Shown: positions 1 through 8,650 of the stretch, one piece after another
Layout of the letters: each line of letters starts with the position of its first letter
How positions within the stretch are numbered: the first letter of the stretch is position 1
Assembly (NCBI RefSeq): GCF_030246885.1
Contig: NZ_CP126739.1
Location: 1,302,001-1,366,000 of the forward strand
From: Microbacterium sp. zg-B185
GTDB taxonomy: Bacteria; Actinomycetota; Actinomycetes; Actinomycetales; Microbacteriaceae
DNA length: 64,000 nt
Direction: 5' to 3'
Translations under genes and position numbers: made by a program
The notes under the pieces: model-generated
Told to the model about the DNA's origin: nothing
The model's input: the letters and a program-made list of their open reading frames with translations, nothing else
Database searches by the model: none

Positions 1-136
1 GTCTGCACCCGCTCTGCGCCCGGTCACGGCGAGACCTGCGCAGGCACCGGGCCGGCCGCGGCGCCGTCCGTCGCTATCGAGAACCGGACTCATTCCCGAC
101 TAGCCCGGAATCGCTCGGGTGACCGCCCGGCGGTCG

Positions 137-142
137 TAGCCT
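137..142 (+). promoter_or_regulatory. -10 hexamer TAGCCT, probable leaderless start of the CDF gene
   Basis: TAGCCT ends 7 nt before the ATG at 149. That spacing puts transcription initiation at or beside the start codon, as in leaderless actinobacterial mRNAs. The intervening gagggt could act as a very short Shine-Dalgarno, so leaderless initiation is inferred. Positions 1-136 hold no convincing gene on either strand. Confidence 0.45.
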
Positions 143-148
143 GAGGGT

Positions 149-1057
149 ATGCACGACCACGCTCCCGGCATCCGCGGCACCGGCAACCGCCGGCTGCTGG
201 GGATCTCACTGGCCATCACCGCCGTGGTGATGGTCGTGCAGATCGTCGGGGCGGCGCTGTCGGGATCGCTGGCGCTGCTGGCGGATGCGGCGCACATGTT
301 CACGGATGCCGCGGCGCTGGTGATCGCGCTCATCGCGAGCATCGTGGCGGCGCGTCCGGCGACGGACCGCCGGACCTTCGGATTCCAGCGCGCCGAGGTG
401 TTCGGGGCGCTCGCAAACGGGGTGATCCTCATCGTCCTGTCGGTGTGGGTGGCCGTCGAGGGCGTCCAGCGGCTGATGAACCCGAGCGACGTGGCGGTCG
501 CCGGCGGGCTGATGCTCGTCGTGGCGATCGTCGGCCTGGTCGCGAACGCGGTGGCGATGTGGCTGCTCAGCGCCGCGCAGCGGACGAGCATCAACGTGCG
601 CGGAGCCTATCTGGAGGTGATGGGCGATCTGATCGGATCCGCGGCGGTGATCGTCGCGGCCATCCTCATCGTCACGACCGGGTGGATCCAAGCCGATGCG
701 ATCGCGTCGCTGTTCATCGCGGCGATGATCATCCCGCGCGCCGTGTCGCTCCTGCGTGAGGTGGTCTCGGTACTGAGCGAGTCCACTCCGAAGGGGATGC
801 ACGTCACGGAGATCCGCGACCACATCCTCGCCACGCCCGGAGTGGTGGACTGCCACGACGTGCATGTGTGGCAGCTCACCAGGGGCGCGCCGGTGTTCAC
901 GGCGCACGTCGTCGTGGACGACGAGGCGCTCGCGGACGGCCGCGCGGGCGCGATCCTGCAGCGACTGCAGTCGTGCTTGGACGAGCATTTCGACGTCGAG
1001 CACTCGACGTTCCAGCTGGAGCCCGCCGGCCACGTCGAGCACGACGCGCACGCCTGA
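149..1057 (+). CDS. Cation diffusion facilitator (CDF) family metal exporter
   Basis: 302-residue inner-membrane protein, probably a proton-coupled Zn2+/Co2+-type efflux carrier. Six hydrophobic segments fill roughly residues 18-205 and a cytoplasmic CDF C-terminal domain follows (about 210-290), containing the DCHDVHVW motif. TM2 carries the metal-site motif HMFTD. The equivalent TM5 motif reads EVMGD, so the usual first His is Glu, a change I recall in some actinobacterial relatives and which may alter metal preference. N- and C-termini are His/Asp rich (MHDH, HVEHDAHA). It stands alone, convergent with ligD across two copies of an intergenic repeat. Family is certain; metal specificity is inferred. 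Confidence 0.9.
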   Translation: MHDHAPGIRGTGNRRLLGISLAITAVVMVVQIVGAALSGSLALLADAAHMFTDAAALVIALIASIVAARPATDRRTFGFQRAEVFGALANGVILIVLSVWVAVEGVQRLMNPSDVAVAGGLMLVVAIVGLVANAVAMWLLSAAQRTSINVRGAYLEVMGDLIGSAAVIVAAILIVTTGWIQADAIASLFIAAMIIPRAVSLLREVVSVLSESTPKGMHVTEIRDHILATPGVVDCHDVHVWQLTRGAPVFTAHVVVDDEALADGRAGAILQRLQSCLDEHFDVEHSTFQLEPAGHVEHDAHA

Positions 1058-1083
1058 CACCCCCGGCGTCCAGGGCCGGCCGC

Positions 1084-1146
1084 ACCGGCCTGTTCGCCTG
1101 TCGGGTTCGGCGGCGGCGCTCGGCGTGTTGTGACAGGGGAGCGGGG
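1084..1146 (+). repeat. Palindromic intergenic repeat, copy 1
   Basis: A 63-bp unit beginning accggcctgttcgcctgtc and ending gtgttgtgacaggggagcgggg. The left arm (ttCGCCTGTCgg) and right arm (gtgaCAGGgGag) are imperfect inverted complements, so the unit can fold as a hairpin. A near-identical copy lies 74 bp downstream and a shorter one near 6200. It sits between the convergent CDF and ligD genes, where it may also act in termination. Confidence 0.7.
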
Positions 1147-1157
1147 AGGGTTGGTGG

Positions 1158-1220
1158 ACCGGCCTATTCGCCTGTCGCGTTCTGCGGCGGCGCTCGGCGT
1201 GTTGTGACGGGGGAGCGGGG
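1158..1220 (+). repeat. Palindromic intergenic repeat, copy 2
   Basis: Second 63-bp copy, differing from copy 1 at only a few positions (for example cctattcg for cctgttcg and gtgacggggg for gtgacagggg). Same orientation, period 74 bp. The two copies occupy most of the 197-bp gap between CDF and ligD. Confidence 0.7.
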
Positions 1221-1254
1221 CGACGCGAGCGGCGCGGGACGACAGCCGCGGGGG

Positions 1255-3810
1255 CTAGGACTCGCGCACCACGTCCGCGGGGGACTTGTCCGGCCGAAGG
1301 CCGCGCCACCGGGAGTGGCGCAGGATGCCCCCGGGCGTGAACTCGCCGAACTCGACCTCGCCGACCAGTTCCGGCCGCAGCCATTGGACACCGCGGGCCT
1401 CCGGCCCGGGCACCCCGACCAGCGGGTTCTCGTCGGTGTGCAGCGGCGCGAACGTGCGCATCAGCGAGCGCAGCGTCGCGTCGCTGAACCCGGTGCCCAC
1501 GCGTCCCGCATACTGCAGTCCGTCCGCCCCGGGGATGCCCAGCAGCAGCGATCCGAAGGTGTGCGCGCGTCCCCCCTGCCCCGGGCGGATGCCGGCCAGC
1601 ACGACCTCCTGCGTGCGGGTCAGCTTCACCTTCAGCCACGACTCGCTCCGGATGCCGCGCCGGTACGTGGACGCGGGGTCCTTGACCACCACGCCCTCCA
1701 GGTCCAGCCGACGGCTGGTCGCCAGGGCGATCTCCACGTCATCGAAGACGGGAGGAACGACCAGCGGGGCGGACGCGCCTCCGGCGAGCTCCTCGAGGAT
1801 CCGTCGACGCTCCCGCAGCGGCCGCGGCGTGACATCCAGGCCGTGGGCGCCGAGCACGTCGAAGAGGTAGTACTGCACCGGTGTCCGCTTCGCCTCCCGC
1901 GCGACGTCGCCGGCGCGCTGCAGGTTCATCCGCGTCTGCAGCAGCGGAAAGCTCGGTCGCCCCCGTTCGTCGATCGCCACGATCTCACCGTCGACGATCG
2001 CCGGCTCGGCGCCCAGACCCACGTCCGCACCGGTGACCTCGGGGTACTTCATCGTGATGTCGTTGCCGCTGCGGGCGAACAGCGTCAGCCGGCTGCCGTC
2101 CCACACTCCGACGGCCCGGATGCCGTCCCACTTCGCCTCGGCCCAGGCCGGGTCGCCCCACCGACGCGCCGCGAGGGTCGCGCGCTCCGCGGTCGCGCCG
2201 GTCGACAGCATGGGGCGCAGGGACTCCGGGTCCGGGGGCCAGGCCAGCGGCACGTCGCCGGCCTGGTCCGGCTGCGCAGACGCTGAGCTTCGCGTGGCCG
2301 GGCGCCGCGGCATCCGTGGTTCGTCCGCCTGTGCCGAAGCCTCGACGGGCACGCCGTCGGGCTGAAGCTGCCCGTCGGCATCGGTCTTCATCCGGTGCAG
2401 GAGCCAGCTGGATTTCTCGCCTGCGCCCTCGGTGCGGATCAGCGCGAGGCGGACGCGCCCGAGGGGGCCCCCGGGGCGCCCCTGCAGAGTCGCGATGATC
2501 TCGTCGTCGCGCCACTTCTCCAGCTCGTACCTGCCGTCGTCCCAGATGGTGACACTCCCGCCGCCGTATTCACCGGCGGGGATGGTGCCCTCGAAGGACG
2601 CGTAGTCCATGGGATGGTCCTCGGTCATGATGGCGAGGTTGTTGCGCTTGTACGAGTGCGGCACCCCGCGCGGGACCGCCCAGCTGACCAGCACCCCGTC
2701 CCGCTCCAAGCGGAAGTCCCAGTGCAGCGCCGTCGCGTGGTGCTCCTGGATGACGAAGACCGGCAGGTCACCGGGTGGGCTCGATTCCGCGGCGGGACTG
2801 GACGGCACCGGCTCAGGGGTCTTGCCCGCGGTCCGCTTGGCGATGTACGTGCTCAGCGGCCCCTCGTCCACGGTGCGCCCGCCGGCGTGATAGCCCAGTT
2901 CGGACAGCGGGTCGCCGATCCGCTCCACACGCTCGAGCACCTCCTCGAACGAAAGCTGGGCGAGATCGGGATCGTCCAGCTCGTCCCACGTGCGCGGGGC
3001 GGCCACGTTCGGCCACGCCCGGCCGCGCAGCGAATACGGGGCGATCGTGGTCTTCGCGCCGTTGTTCTGGCTCCAATCGATCAGCACCCGGCCGCCGCGG
3101 ATCGCCTTCTTCATGCTGCTGACGACCAGATCCGGATGATCCGCCTCGATCGCGCGTGCCAGCTCGTGCGCGATCGCGGACGCGGATTCGCTGCTCTGCC
3201 CGGGCGGCAGCGCCGAGTACAGCTGGATCCCTTTACTGCCGCTGGTCACCGGCAGCGGCTCCAGCCCCATGTGGCCGAGGATCTCCCGCGCCCACCGCGC
3301 GACCTCCGCGCACTCCGCCAGCCCGACACCGGGGCCGGGGTCGAGGTCAAGGACGAGGCGATCGGCATCCCCCCGGGCTCCGTCCGGAGTGAAGCGCCAC
3401 TGCGGGACGTGCAGCTCCAGGCTGGCCACCTGGGCGAGGTAGACCAGGGTGGGCACGTCGCTGACCAGCGGATAGTCCTTCGGCCCGCCGGAATGGGGGA
3501 TCGGCAGACGGCGCACCCACTCCGGCGCGCCCGGCTCCAGGTCCTTGGCGAAGAACGCCTGCCCGGGATGATCCTCGGTGCCCACGCCGTCCGGCCAGCG
3601 TTTGCGGGTGACCGGGCGGCCGATCACGTGCGGGATCATCGTCGGGCCGATCCGGGTGTAGTAGTCGATCACCTCGCCCTTGGTCGTCCCGGTCTCGGGG
3701 TAGAGCACCTTGTCGAGGTTCGTGATGCGCAGGCGGCGGCCGCCGATGCTCACGAGCTGGTCGTTCGCACCGCGCGTCTGCGGTCGGCGCTTCGCCGCGG
3801 CATCCCCCAT
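1255..3810 (-). CDS. ligD: Multifunctional ATP-dependent DNA ligase LigD
   Basis: 851-residue NHEJ enzyme that processes and seals double-strand breaks with Ku. Domains in order: primase-polymerase (PolDom) about 15-300, beginning RRLRITNLDKVLYPETG; 3'-phosphoesterase about 340-470 with the HHATALHWDFRLE motif; ATP-dependent ligase about 530-851 with nucleotidyl-lysine motif AKWDG near residue 560 and an OB-fold end. This Pol-PE-Lig order is the mycobacterial one. I chose the internal ATG (MGDAAAKRR) over the longest frame because the 15 extra N-terminal residues look non-coding. ku is divergent 350 bp away, so the pair forms a complete core NHEJ system. Confidence 0.95.
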   Translation of the reverse strand: MGDAAAKRRPQTRGANDQLVSIGGRRLRITNLDKVLYPETGTTKGEVIDYYTRIGPTMIPHVIGRPVTRKRWPDGVGTEDHPGQAFFAKDLEPGAPEWVRRLPIPHSGGPKDYPLVSDVPTLVYLAQVASLELHVPQWRFTPDGARGDADRLVLDLDPGPGVGLAECAEVARWAREILGHMGLEPLPVTSGSKGIQLYSALPPGQSSESASAIAHELARAIEADHPDLVVSSMKKAIRGGRVLIDWSQNNGAKTTIAPYSLRGRAWPNVAAPRTWDELDDPDLAQLSFEEVLERVERIGDPLSELGYHAGGRTVDEGPLSTYIAKRTAGKTPEPVPSSPAAESSPPGDLPVFVIQEHHATALHWDFRLERDGVLVSWAVPRGVPHSYKRNNLAIMTEDHPMDYASFEGTIPAGEYGGGSVTIWDDGRYELEKWRDDEIIATLQGRPGGPLGRVRLALIRTEGAGEKSSWLLHRMKTDADGQLQPDGVPVEASAQADEPRMPRRPATRSSASAQPDQAGDVPLAWPPDPESLRPMLSTGATAERATLAARRWGDPAWAEAKWDGIRAVGVWDGSRLTLFARSGNDITMKYPEVTGADVGLGAEPAIVDGEIVAIDERGRPSFPLLQTRMNLQRAGDVAREAKRTPVQYYLFDVLGAHGLDVTPRPLRERRRILEELAGGASAPLVVPPVFDDVEIALATSRRLDLEGVVVKDPASTYRRGIRSESWLKVKLTRTQEVVLAGIRPGQGGRAHTFGSLLLGIPGADGLQYAGRVGTGFSDATLRSLMRTFAPLHTDENPLVGVPGPEARGVQWLRPELVGEVEFGEFTPGGILRHSRWRGLRPDKSPADVVRES

Positions 3811-4161
3811 GCCTTCATCCTGCCGCCAACGCGGGTGCGTCCGCAGGATTCGCACGCGGAGGGCCCCGATAGATCACGCCGACCAGCACGGCGGCGGCGC
3901 CGGTCGCCACGGCCGCGACCGGCAAGGTCGCCACCAGTGCCGCGCAGATCCGCCAGAGCCACCGTCGCGGTCACCACCGCTCCGACCGATGAAGACCGCA
4001 TCGCCCGTCCCGAGGCGCCTGGCCAGTGCTGGGGGAGGCGATACGAGCCGACTTTACGACCGCGCGGCCGGCCGTGGCGAGCCCCGCGCACAGATCCCCG
4101 GCGAGCGCAAGCGCACAAGCTCGACTAGCCGGGACGGGTGTGGCAGGTGTGTACTGGTGCG
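3811..4161 (-). other. Intergenic region between ligD and ku, possible decayed membrane ORF
   Basis: No confident gene. On the minus strand, roughly 3815-3960, one frame reads a hydrophobic stretch (AALVATLPVAAVATGAAAVL) followed by a basic tail, without an in-frame start. This could be the relic of a one-helix protein. The region must also carry the divergent ligD and ku promoters, which I could not place with confidence. Confidence 0.3.
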
Positions 4162-5157
4162 ATGAGAGCGATCTGGAAGGGTGCATTGACGTTCGGACTC
4201 GTGAATGTCCCGGTCAAGGTGTACTCCGCGACCGAAGACCATGACGTGGCGCTGCATCAGGTGCACAACAAAGACGGGGGCCGCATCCGCTATCAGCGGA
4301 TCTGCGAGATCGACGGCGAAGTGGTCCCGTACTCGGACATCGACAAGGCGTACGACGACGGCGAGCGCACCGTGGTCCTGACCAAAGAAGACCTCGACTC
4401 CCTGCCGGCCGAGCGCAGCCGAGAGATCGACGTGGTCGAGTTCGTGCCGACCGAGCAGGTCGATCTGCTGACCTTGGATCGTGCGTACTACCTCGAGCCG
4501 GACTCCGCCTCGCCCAAGGCATACGTCCTCCTGCGCAAGACCCTCGAGCAGACCGATCGCACGGCGATCGTACGGTTCTCGCTGCGCCAGAAGACGCGGC
4601 TGGCGGCGCTGCGCGTCCGCGGGGACGTGCTCGTGCTGCAGACGCTGCTGTGGGCGGACGAGGTGCGCGAGGCCGCGTTCCCAGCGCTGGACGAGCCGGT
4701 GCGGATCTCGGCGAAGGAACTGGAGATGTCGGCATCCCTCGTGGAGAGCTTCGCGGCGGACTTCGATCCCGCCGAGTTCTCCGACGAGTACCAGGACGAG
4801 CTGCGCACCCTGATCGAGGCGAAGCTCGAGCAGGGCGATGCGCTGGACACGTCCGAGACGTTCGGCGAACAGGAGGAAGAGGCCAAGGGCGGCGAGGTCA
4901 TCGACCTCATGGAGGCGCTGCGGGCCAGCGTCGAGCGCAGCCGCGCGGCGCGCTCGGGCGCCGGCGGAAAGGATTCCGGCGGGAAGGATGCCGGGGCCAA
5001 GGGCGCCGCGAAGGCTTCGGACACGGCATCCGCGAAGAAGGGCACGACGAAGAAGGCGCCGGCCAAGAGCACCGCGAAGACTTCGGCTGCCAAGAGTTCG
5101 ACGGCCAAGACCGCGGCCAAGAAGACGCCGGCGAAGAAGGCGGCCAAGGCCTCCTGA
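4162..5157 (+). CDS. ku: Non-homologous end-joining protein Ku
   Basis: 331-residue Ku homodimer subunit that encircles DNA ends and recruits LigD. The Ku core covers about 1-255, starting MRAIWKGALTFGLVNVPVKV as in other bacterial Ku proteins. The C-terminus (about 270-331) is a long low-complexity Lys/Ala/Ser/Thr tail with repeated AKKT/AKS units, like the basic extended tails known to modulate DNA binding in actinobacterial Ku. The start follows the conserved N-terminus; an upstream in-frame ATG at 4138 is rejected. Divergent from ligD. Confidence 0.95.
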   Translation: MRAIWKGALTFGLVNVPVKVYSATEDHDVALHQVHNKDGGRIRYQRICEIDGEVVPYSDIDKAYDDGERTVVLTKEDLDSLPAERSREIDVVEFVPTEQVDLLTLDRAYYLEPDSASPKAYVLLRKTLEQTDRTAIVRFSLRQKTRLAALRVRGDVLVLQTLLWADEVREAAFPALDEPVRISAKELEMSASLVESFAADFDPAEFSDEYQDELRTLIEAKLEQGDALDTSETFGEQEEEAKGGEVIDLMEALRASVERSRAARSGAGGKDSGGKDAGAKGAAKASDTASAKKGTTKKAPAKSTAKTSAAKSSTAKTAAKKTPAKKAAKAS

Positions 5158-5181
5158 ACAGCGCCGGAAGGCAGCGAACGG

Positions 5182-5952
5182 CTACGGCTTGGGGGACCCG
5201 TCCTCGGCGTTCGGGTGCTCCGGGCCGCGTTCGAAGACCTCGGGGTCCAGGACCAGTTCGCGTGCCTCTTCGGGGTCGGTGATGATGTCGGCGCCCGCGG
5301 CTGCGAGCTTCTTCGCCTTGCGGCGCTCGCTGAAGTAGTGCCACAGGGTCACAAGCGCCGTGCCGCCGACGGCGATGAGCAGGATGATGTCGATGTACTC
5401 GGTGACCAGGTCGCGCACCCACGGGATGAACGCGATCAGGTAGCCCAGCATCGTCAGCCCGAAGCCCCACAGCATGGCGCCGATGAAGTTGTAGAGCGTG
5501 TACCGGCGCCACGGCATGTGGCCGACACCGGCCGCGACCGGGGCGAAGGTGCGAACGATCGGCACGAACCTGGCCAGGATGATCGTCAGCCCGCCGAACC
5601 GCTCGAAGAACGCGTTCGTCCGCTCCACGTTCTTGACGCTGAAGACTCCGGATTCCTTGCGTTCGAACACCGCCGGCCCGCCCTTGTGGCCGATGAGGTA
5701 GCCGACCTCGCCGCCGACGAACGCGGCCAGTGCGATCAGGAGGGAGACCGCCCAGATGTTGAGCCCGAAGATGTTGCTCGTGTTCGTCAGCAGACCCGCG
5801 ATCACCAGGAGCGTGTCACCGGGGAGGAGGAAGCCGACGAGCAGCCCGGTCTCGGCGAAGACGATGAAGCACACCACCAGAAGTGCCCAGGGGCCGGCCG
5901 CCGCGATGATCGTTTCAGGGTCGAGCCAGGGGATGAGGGCGGTGGGGTGCAA
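5182..5952 (-). CDS. DedA family membrane protein
   Basis: 256-residue polytopic protein of the DedA/SNARE-associated (VTT domain) family, whose members act in membrane phospholipid homeostasis and probably lipid flipping. Visible signatures are FxETGLLVGFLLPGDTLL near the N-terminus, GYLIGHKGG, and RFVPIVRTFAPVAAGVGHMPWRRY with the conserved Arg residues of the re-entrant region. The longest frame runs to 6066 but would read through tRNA-Leu, so I place the start at TTG 5952 (LHPTALIPWLDPET); that exact codon is uncertain. The C-terminus is charged and cytoplasmic. Confidence 0.88.
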   Translation of the reverse strand: MHPTALIPWLDPETIIAAAGPWALLVVCFIVFAETGLLVGFLLPGDTLLVIAGLLTNTSNIFGLNIWAVSLLIALAAFVGGEVGYLIGHKGGPAVFERKESGVFSVKNVERTNAFFERFGGLTIILARFVPIVRTFAPVAAGVGHMPWRRYTLYNFIGAMLWGFGLTMLGYLIAFIPWVRDLVTEYIDIILLIAVGGTALVTLWHYFSERRKAKKLAAAGADIITDPEEARELVLDPEVFERGPEHPNAEDGSPKP

Positions 5953-6027
5953 GACGGTTCCCGTCGGTCGTTTCGGTCGGCGGTCAGCTGCGATGGCCAC
6001 GGAGGGTGGATCGCGCGCGAATGCGCG

Positions 6028-6109
6028 TGCGGAAGGTGGGACTTGAACCCACACGCCCGGAGGCACAGGAACCTAAATCCTGCGTGTCTGCCAGTTTCAC
6101 CACTCCCGC
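6028..6109 (-). tRNA. tRNA-Leu (anticodon UAG)
   Basis: Read on the minus strand: GCGGGAG acceptor arm, D-arm with TGGTGAAACTGGCAGA, anticodon stem CAGGA/TCCTG around loop TTTAGGT (anticodon TAG), a class-II variable arm (GCCTCCGGGCGT), T-arm GTGGGTTCAAGTCCCAC, 3' acceptor CTTCCGC and discriminator A. CCA is not encoded. It lies just upstream of the DedA gene and rules out the longer DedA start. Confidence 0.95.
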
Positions 6110-6199
6110 GGGTGCGATCAGTCTATCTGCGAGGCTCTGGGGCCGCTGGGGGGCCGGCCCCCGACCGGGCGGCCCGGCGGCCGGCAACCCGGCACAGCC

Positions 6200-6246
6200 G
6201 CTCGCCTGTCGCACACTGCTGTCCCGCTCGGCGTGTTGTGACAGGG
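6200..6246 (+). repeat. Palindromic intergenic repeat, copy 3 (divergent, shorter)
   Basis: Shares the core gctcggcgtgttgtgaca plus ggggag with the copies at 1084 and 1158, and the opposing arm ctcgcctgtcgc. The middle differs. It lies between tRNA-Leu and the stop of the small PLDc_N-like gene, again in non-coding DNA. Confidence 0.6.
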
Positions 6247-6264
6247 GAGTCGGTGGACGGCGGC

Positions 6265-6483
6265 TCAGCGGCGGCTGCGGTGCACGAAGAAGTAGGCGGT
6301 GGGTCCGATCCAGTTGACCAGGATCACCGGGATCCACATCGGCTTGGGTCCGCGGATCTCGTCCTCGGAGCGATGCGCGAGATCCCAGAACGCGAGGAAG
6401 GCGTAGGCCGCCTGGATCACCCCCAGGATGCCGAGCGCAACGCGCCCTCCGGGCGTGATCTGCTTCTTGGTGAGCGTGGTCAT
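6265..6483 (-). CDS. Small two-helix membrane protein, PLDc_N-like
   Basis: 72 residues. After a short polar N-terminus (MTTLTKKQITPGG) there are two hydrophobic helices; the second contains WIPVILVNWIGPTAYF, which matches the phospholipase D-nuclease N-terminal (PLDc_N) signature of small actinobacterial membrane proteins. Function unknown. Start chosen at the ATG preceded by aaagggg 7 nt upstream; the longer frame adds 26 unlikely residues. Transcribed alone, convergent with nothing and followed by repeat copy 3. Confidence 0.75.
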   Translation of the reverse strand: MTTLTKKQITPGGRVALGILGVIQAAYAFLAFWDLAHRSEDEIRGPKPMWIPVILVNWIGPTAYFFVHRSRR

Positions 6484-6638
6484 GGTGCCCCTTTCGCTGG
6501 TCCTCCCATCCTGCCCCTCCGACGCACCGCTCGCATCCGCGAGGGACGAAATCGCTCGCACGGCCCGGGCCCGGCACTTCGCTCGCCTGCTGTGGATAAC
6601 TTCTCCGGCGACCCTCCGGTGCTTGCGAGGATGCTCGC

Positions 6639-7796
6639 GTGACTCTCGCGTTCGCTCCCGCCGGAACCACCGCCGCCGTGGTGGCCGAGCGCGTGCGCGA
6701 CCGGCTGCGGGCGGAACTGGCCGATCCCACGCGCGATCCGGAGCTGGCCGCGCGGATCGCCCGCGCGGAGGTGCGCCGCCACAACGACTTCGCCCTCGCC
6801 CGCGGGCTGGACCCCGTCGATGACGAGGCGTCGTGCGTGCGCGATGTGCTCGCCGCGGTCGCCGGGTACGGTCCGCTGCAGGCCTACCTCGACGATCCGA
6901 CCGTCGAGGAGCTGTGGATCAACGCGCCGGACCGGATCTTCATCGCCCGCGAGGGCGTGGCCGAACGGGTGCCGCTGGCGCTGACGGATGCCGCCGTGCG
7001 CGACCTGGTGGAGCGGATGCTGCATGCCACCGGCCGCCGCGTCGACCTGAGCCAGCCGTTCGTGGACGCCTCGCTGCCCGACGGCAGCCGGCTGCACGTC
7101 GTGATCCCCGACATCACCCGCCGGCACTGGTCGGTCAACATCCGCAAGTTCCTGCCGGCCTACCGCGACCTGGACCGGCTCGTCGCGGCCGGCTCGATCG
7201 CGCCACCGGCCGCCCGGCTGCTGAGGCAGGCGATGGAGACGGGCCGCAGCATCCTCATCTCCGGAGCCACCCACGCCGGCAAGACGACGCTGCTGGCAGC
7301 GCTGATCGGGGCGTGTCCGCCGGAACACCGCATCGTGACCGTCGAGGAGACGTTCGAGCTGGCCGTGGACGCGCCGGACCTGGTCGCCCTGCAGGGCCGG
7401 CAGCCCAGCCTGGAAGGCACCGGCGAGGTGAGCCTGCGACGCCTGGTGAAGGAGGCGCTGCGCATGCGCCCCGACCGGCTGGTGGTCGGCGAGGTGCGCG
7501 ATGCCGAAGCGCTCGACCTGCTGCTGGCGCTGAACACCGGCGTGCCGGGGGCGGCGACCATCCACGCCAACTCGGCGCGCGAGGCCCTCGCCAAACTCGC
7601 CGCGCTGCCCCTGCTGGCCGGGCGCAACATCGACTCGGGGTTCGTGCTGCCCGCGGTGGCGGCATCCGTGGATCTGGTCGCCCACTGCGAACGAGATGCG
7701 TCCGGCCGGCGCCGGGTCGTCGAACTGGTGGAGCCGGCCGGTGTGGCCGGCGGCACCGTCCAGGCCACGACGCTGTACCGCGCGGAGGCATCGTGA
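6639..7796 (+). CDS. tadA: Flp/Tad pilus secretion ATPase TadA (CpaF-like)
   Basis: 385-residue hexameric ATPase of the type II/IV secretion superfamily that powers Flp pilus extension. Walker A reads GATHAGKTT (about residues 207-215), Walker B RLVVGEVRDAEALDL, with the His box AATIHANSAREAL after it. The N-terminal domain has the CpaF-type LDDPTVEELWIN segment. GTG start. Its TGA overlaps the GTG of the next gene, so translation of the operon is coupled. First gene of a seven-gene pilus operon. Confidence 0.92.
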   Translation: MTLAFAPAGTTAAVVAERVRDRLRAELADPTRDPELAARIARAEVRRHNDFALARGLDPVDDEASCVRDVLAAVAGYGPLQAYLDDPTVEELWINAPDRIFIAREGVAERVPLALTDAAVRDLVERMLHATGRRVDLSQPFVDASLPDGSRLHVVIPDITRRHWSVNIRKFLPAYRDLDRLVAAGSIAPPAARLLRQAMETGRSILISGATHAGKTTLLAALIGACPPEHRIVTVEETFELAVDAPDLVALQGRQPSLEGTGEVSLRRLVKEALRMRPDRLVVGEVRDAEALDLLLALNTGVPGAATIHANSAREALAKLAALPLLAGRNIDSGFVLPAVAASVDLVAHCERDASGRRRVVELVEPAGVAGGTVQATTLYRAEAS

Positions 7797-8650
7797 CATT
7801 CGTCTGGGGCGCAGCACTGGCAGCCGGCATCCTGCTGGTCGTCTCGCCGTGGGTCTGGCCATCGCGTGCCGTCGCACCCACGCCCGCTGCACCCGGACAC
7901 CTCGCTAGACTGCTCGAATCAGCCGGACTCCCGCGCGTCCCGCCGGCAGGTGCGATCGTGGCCTCGGCCGGCAGCGCGGCCGTCCTGGCCGCTGCCGCCT
8001 GGCTGTTCACTCAGGTCGGCGCCCTGACCCTGGTCGCCGGCGTCGTGGGGGCGCTGGCGCCGTTCGGGTGGCTGCGCGCACGACGCTCGCGCCTGCTGCG
8101 CTCCCGTCGCGCGCTGTGGCCTGACGTCTGCGACCTGCTGATCGCGTCGGTACGGGCCGGGATGTCGCTTCCGGATGCCGTCGCCAGCCTGGCCGAGTCC
8201 GCGCCCGCACCGCTGCGACCCCCGTTCGCCGCCTTCGCCCGCGACATCGCCGCATCCGGGCACTTCGACTCGAGCGCGCAGCTGCTCAAGCGCGCCCTCG
8301 CCGACCCGGTCGGCGATCGGATCGTGGAGACGCTGCGGATGGCCCGTCAGGTCGGCGGAACCGAGCTCACACCGGTTCTGCGTGCGCTCGCCGCGTCGGT
8401 CCGCGCGGACGCCGCCCTGCGTGCCGAGGTCGAATCGCGGCAGTCGTGGATCCGCGGCGCAGCGGTGCTCGGTGTGGCCGCGCCCTGGGTGATCCTCGCC
8501 CTGCTCGCGATGCGACCGGAGGGCGCGCGGGCCTACAGCAGCCCGGAGGGTGTCATCCTCATCCTGGCGGGGGCGGCGGTGTCCTTCGCGGCGTACCGCG
8601 TCATGCTGCGCATCGGCCGTCTGCCGGAGCCTCGGCGGTGGTTCGGGTGA
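7793..8650 (+). CDS. tadB: Tad pilus inner-membrane platform protein TadB-like
   Basis: 285-residue type II secretion F-domain (T2SSF) protein. Hydrophobic helices occur near the N-terminus (LAAGILLVVSPWVW) and the C-terminus. The cytoplasmic T2SSF domain includes DLLIASVRAGMSLPDAVASLAE and VGDRIVETLRMARQVGGTEL. Starts at GTG 7793, overlapping the tadA stop by 4 bases. Forms the membrane platform with TadC. Confidence 0.88.
   Translation: MTFVWGAALAAGILLVVSPWVWPSRAVAPTPAAPGHLARLLESAGLPRVPPAGAIVASAGSAAVLAAAAWLFTQVGALTLVAGVVGALAPFGWLRARRSRLLRSRRALWPDVCDLLIASVRAGMSLPDAVASLAESAPAPLRPPFAAFARDIAASGHFDSSAQLLKRALADPVGDRIVETLRMARQVGGTELTPVLRALAASVRADAALRAEVESRQSWIRGAAVLGVAAPWVILALLAMRPEGARAYSSPEGVILILAGAAVSFAAYRVMLRIGRLPEPRRWFG

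Noticed and set aside
206..1639. Long minus-strand open frame across the CDF gene
   Set aside because: It is the antisense shadow of a well-supported CDF gene and ligD, with Arg/Gly-rich low-complexity translation.
5953..6066. N-terminal extension of the DedA protein
   Set aside because: It would be translated through tRNA-Leu, which is unambiguous.
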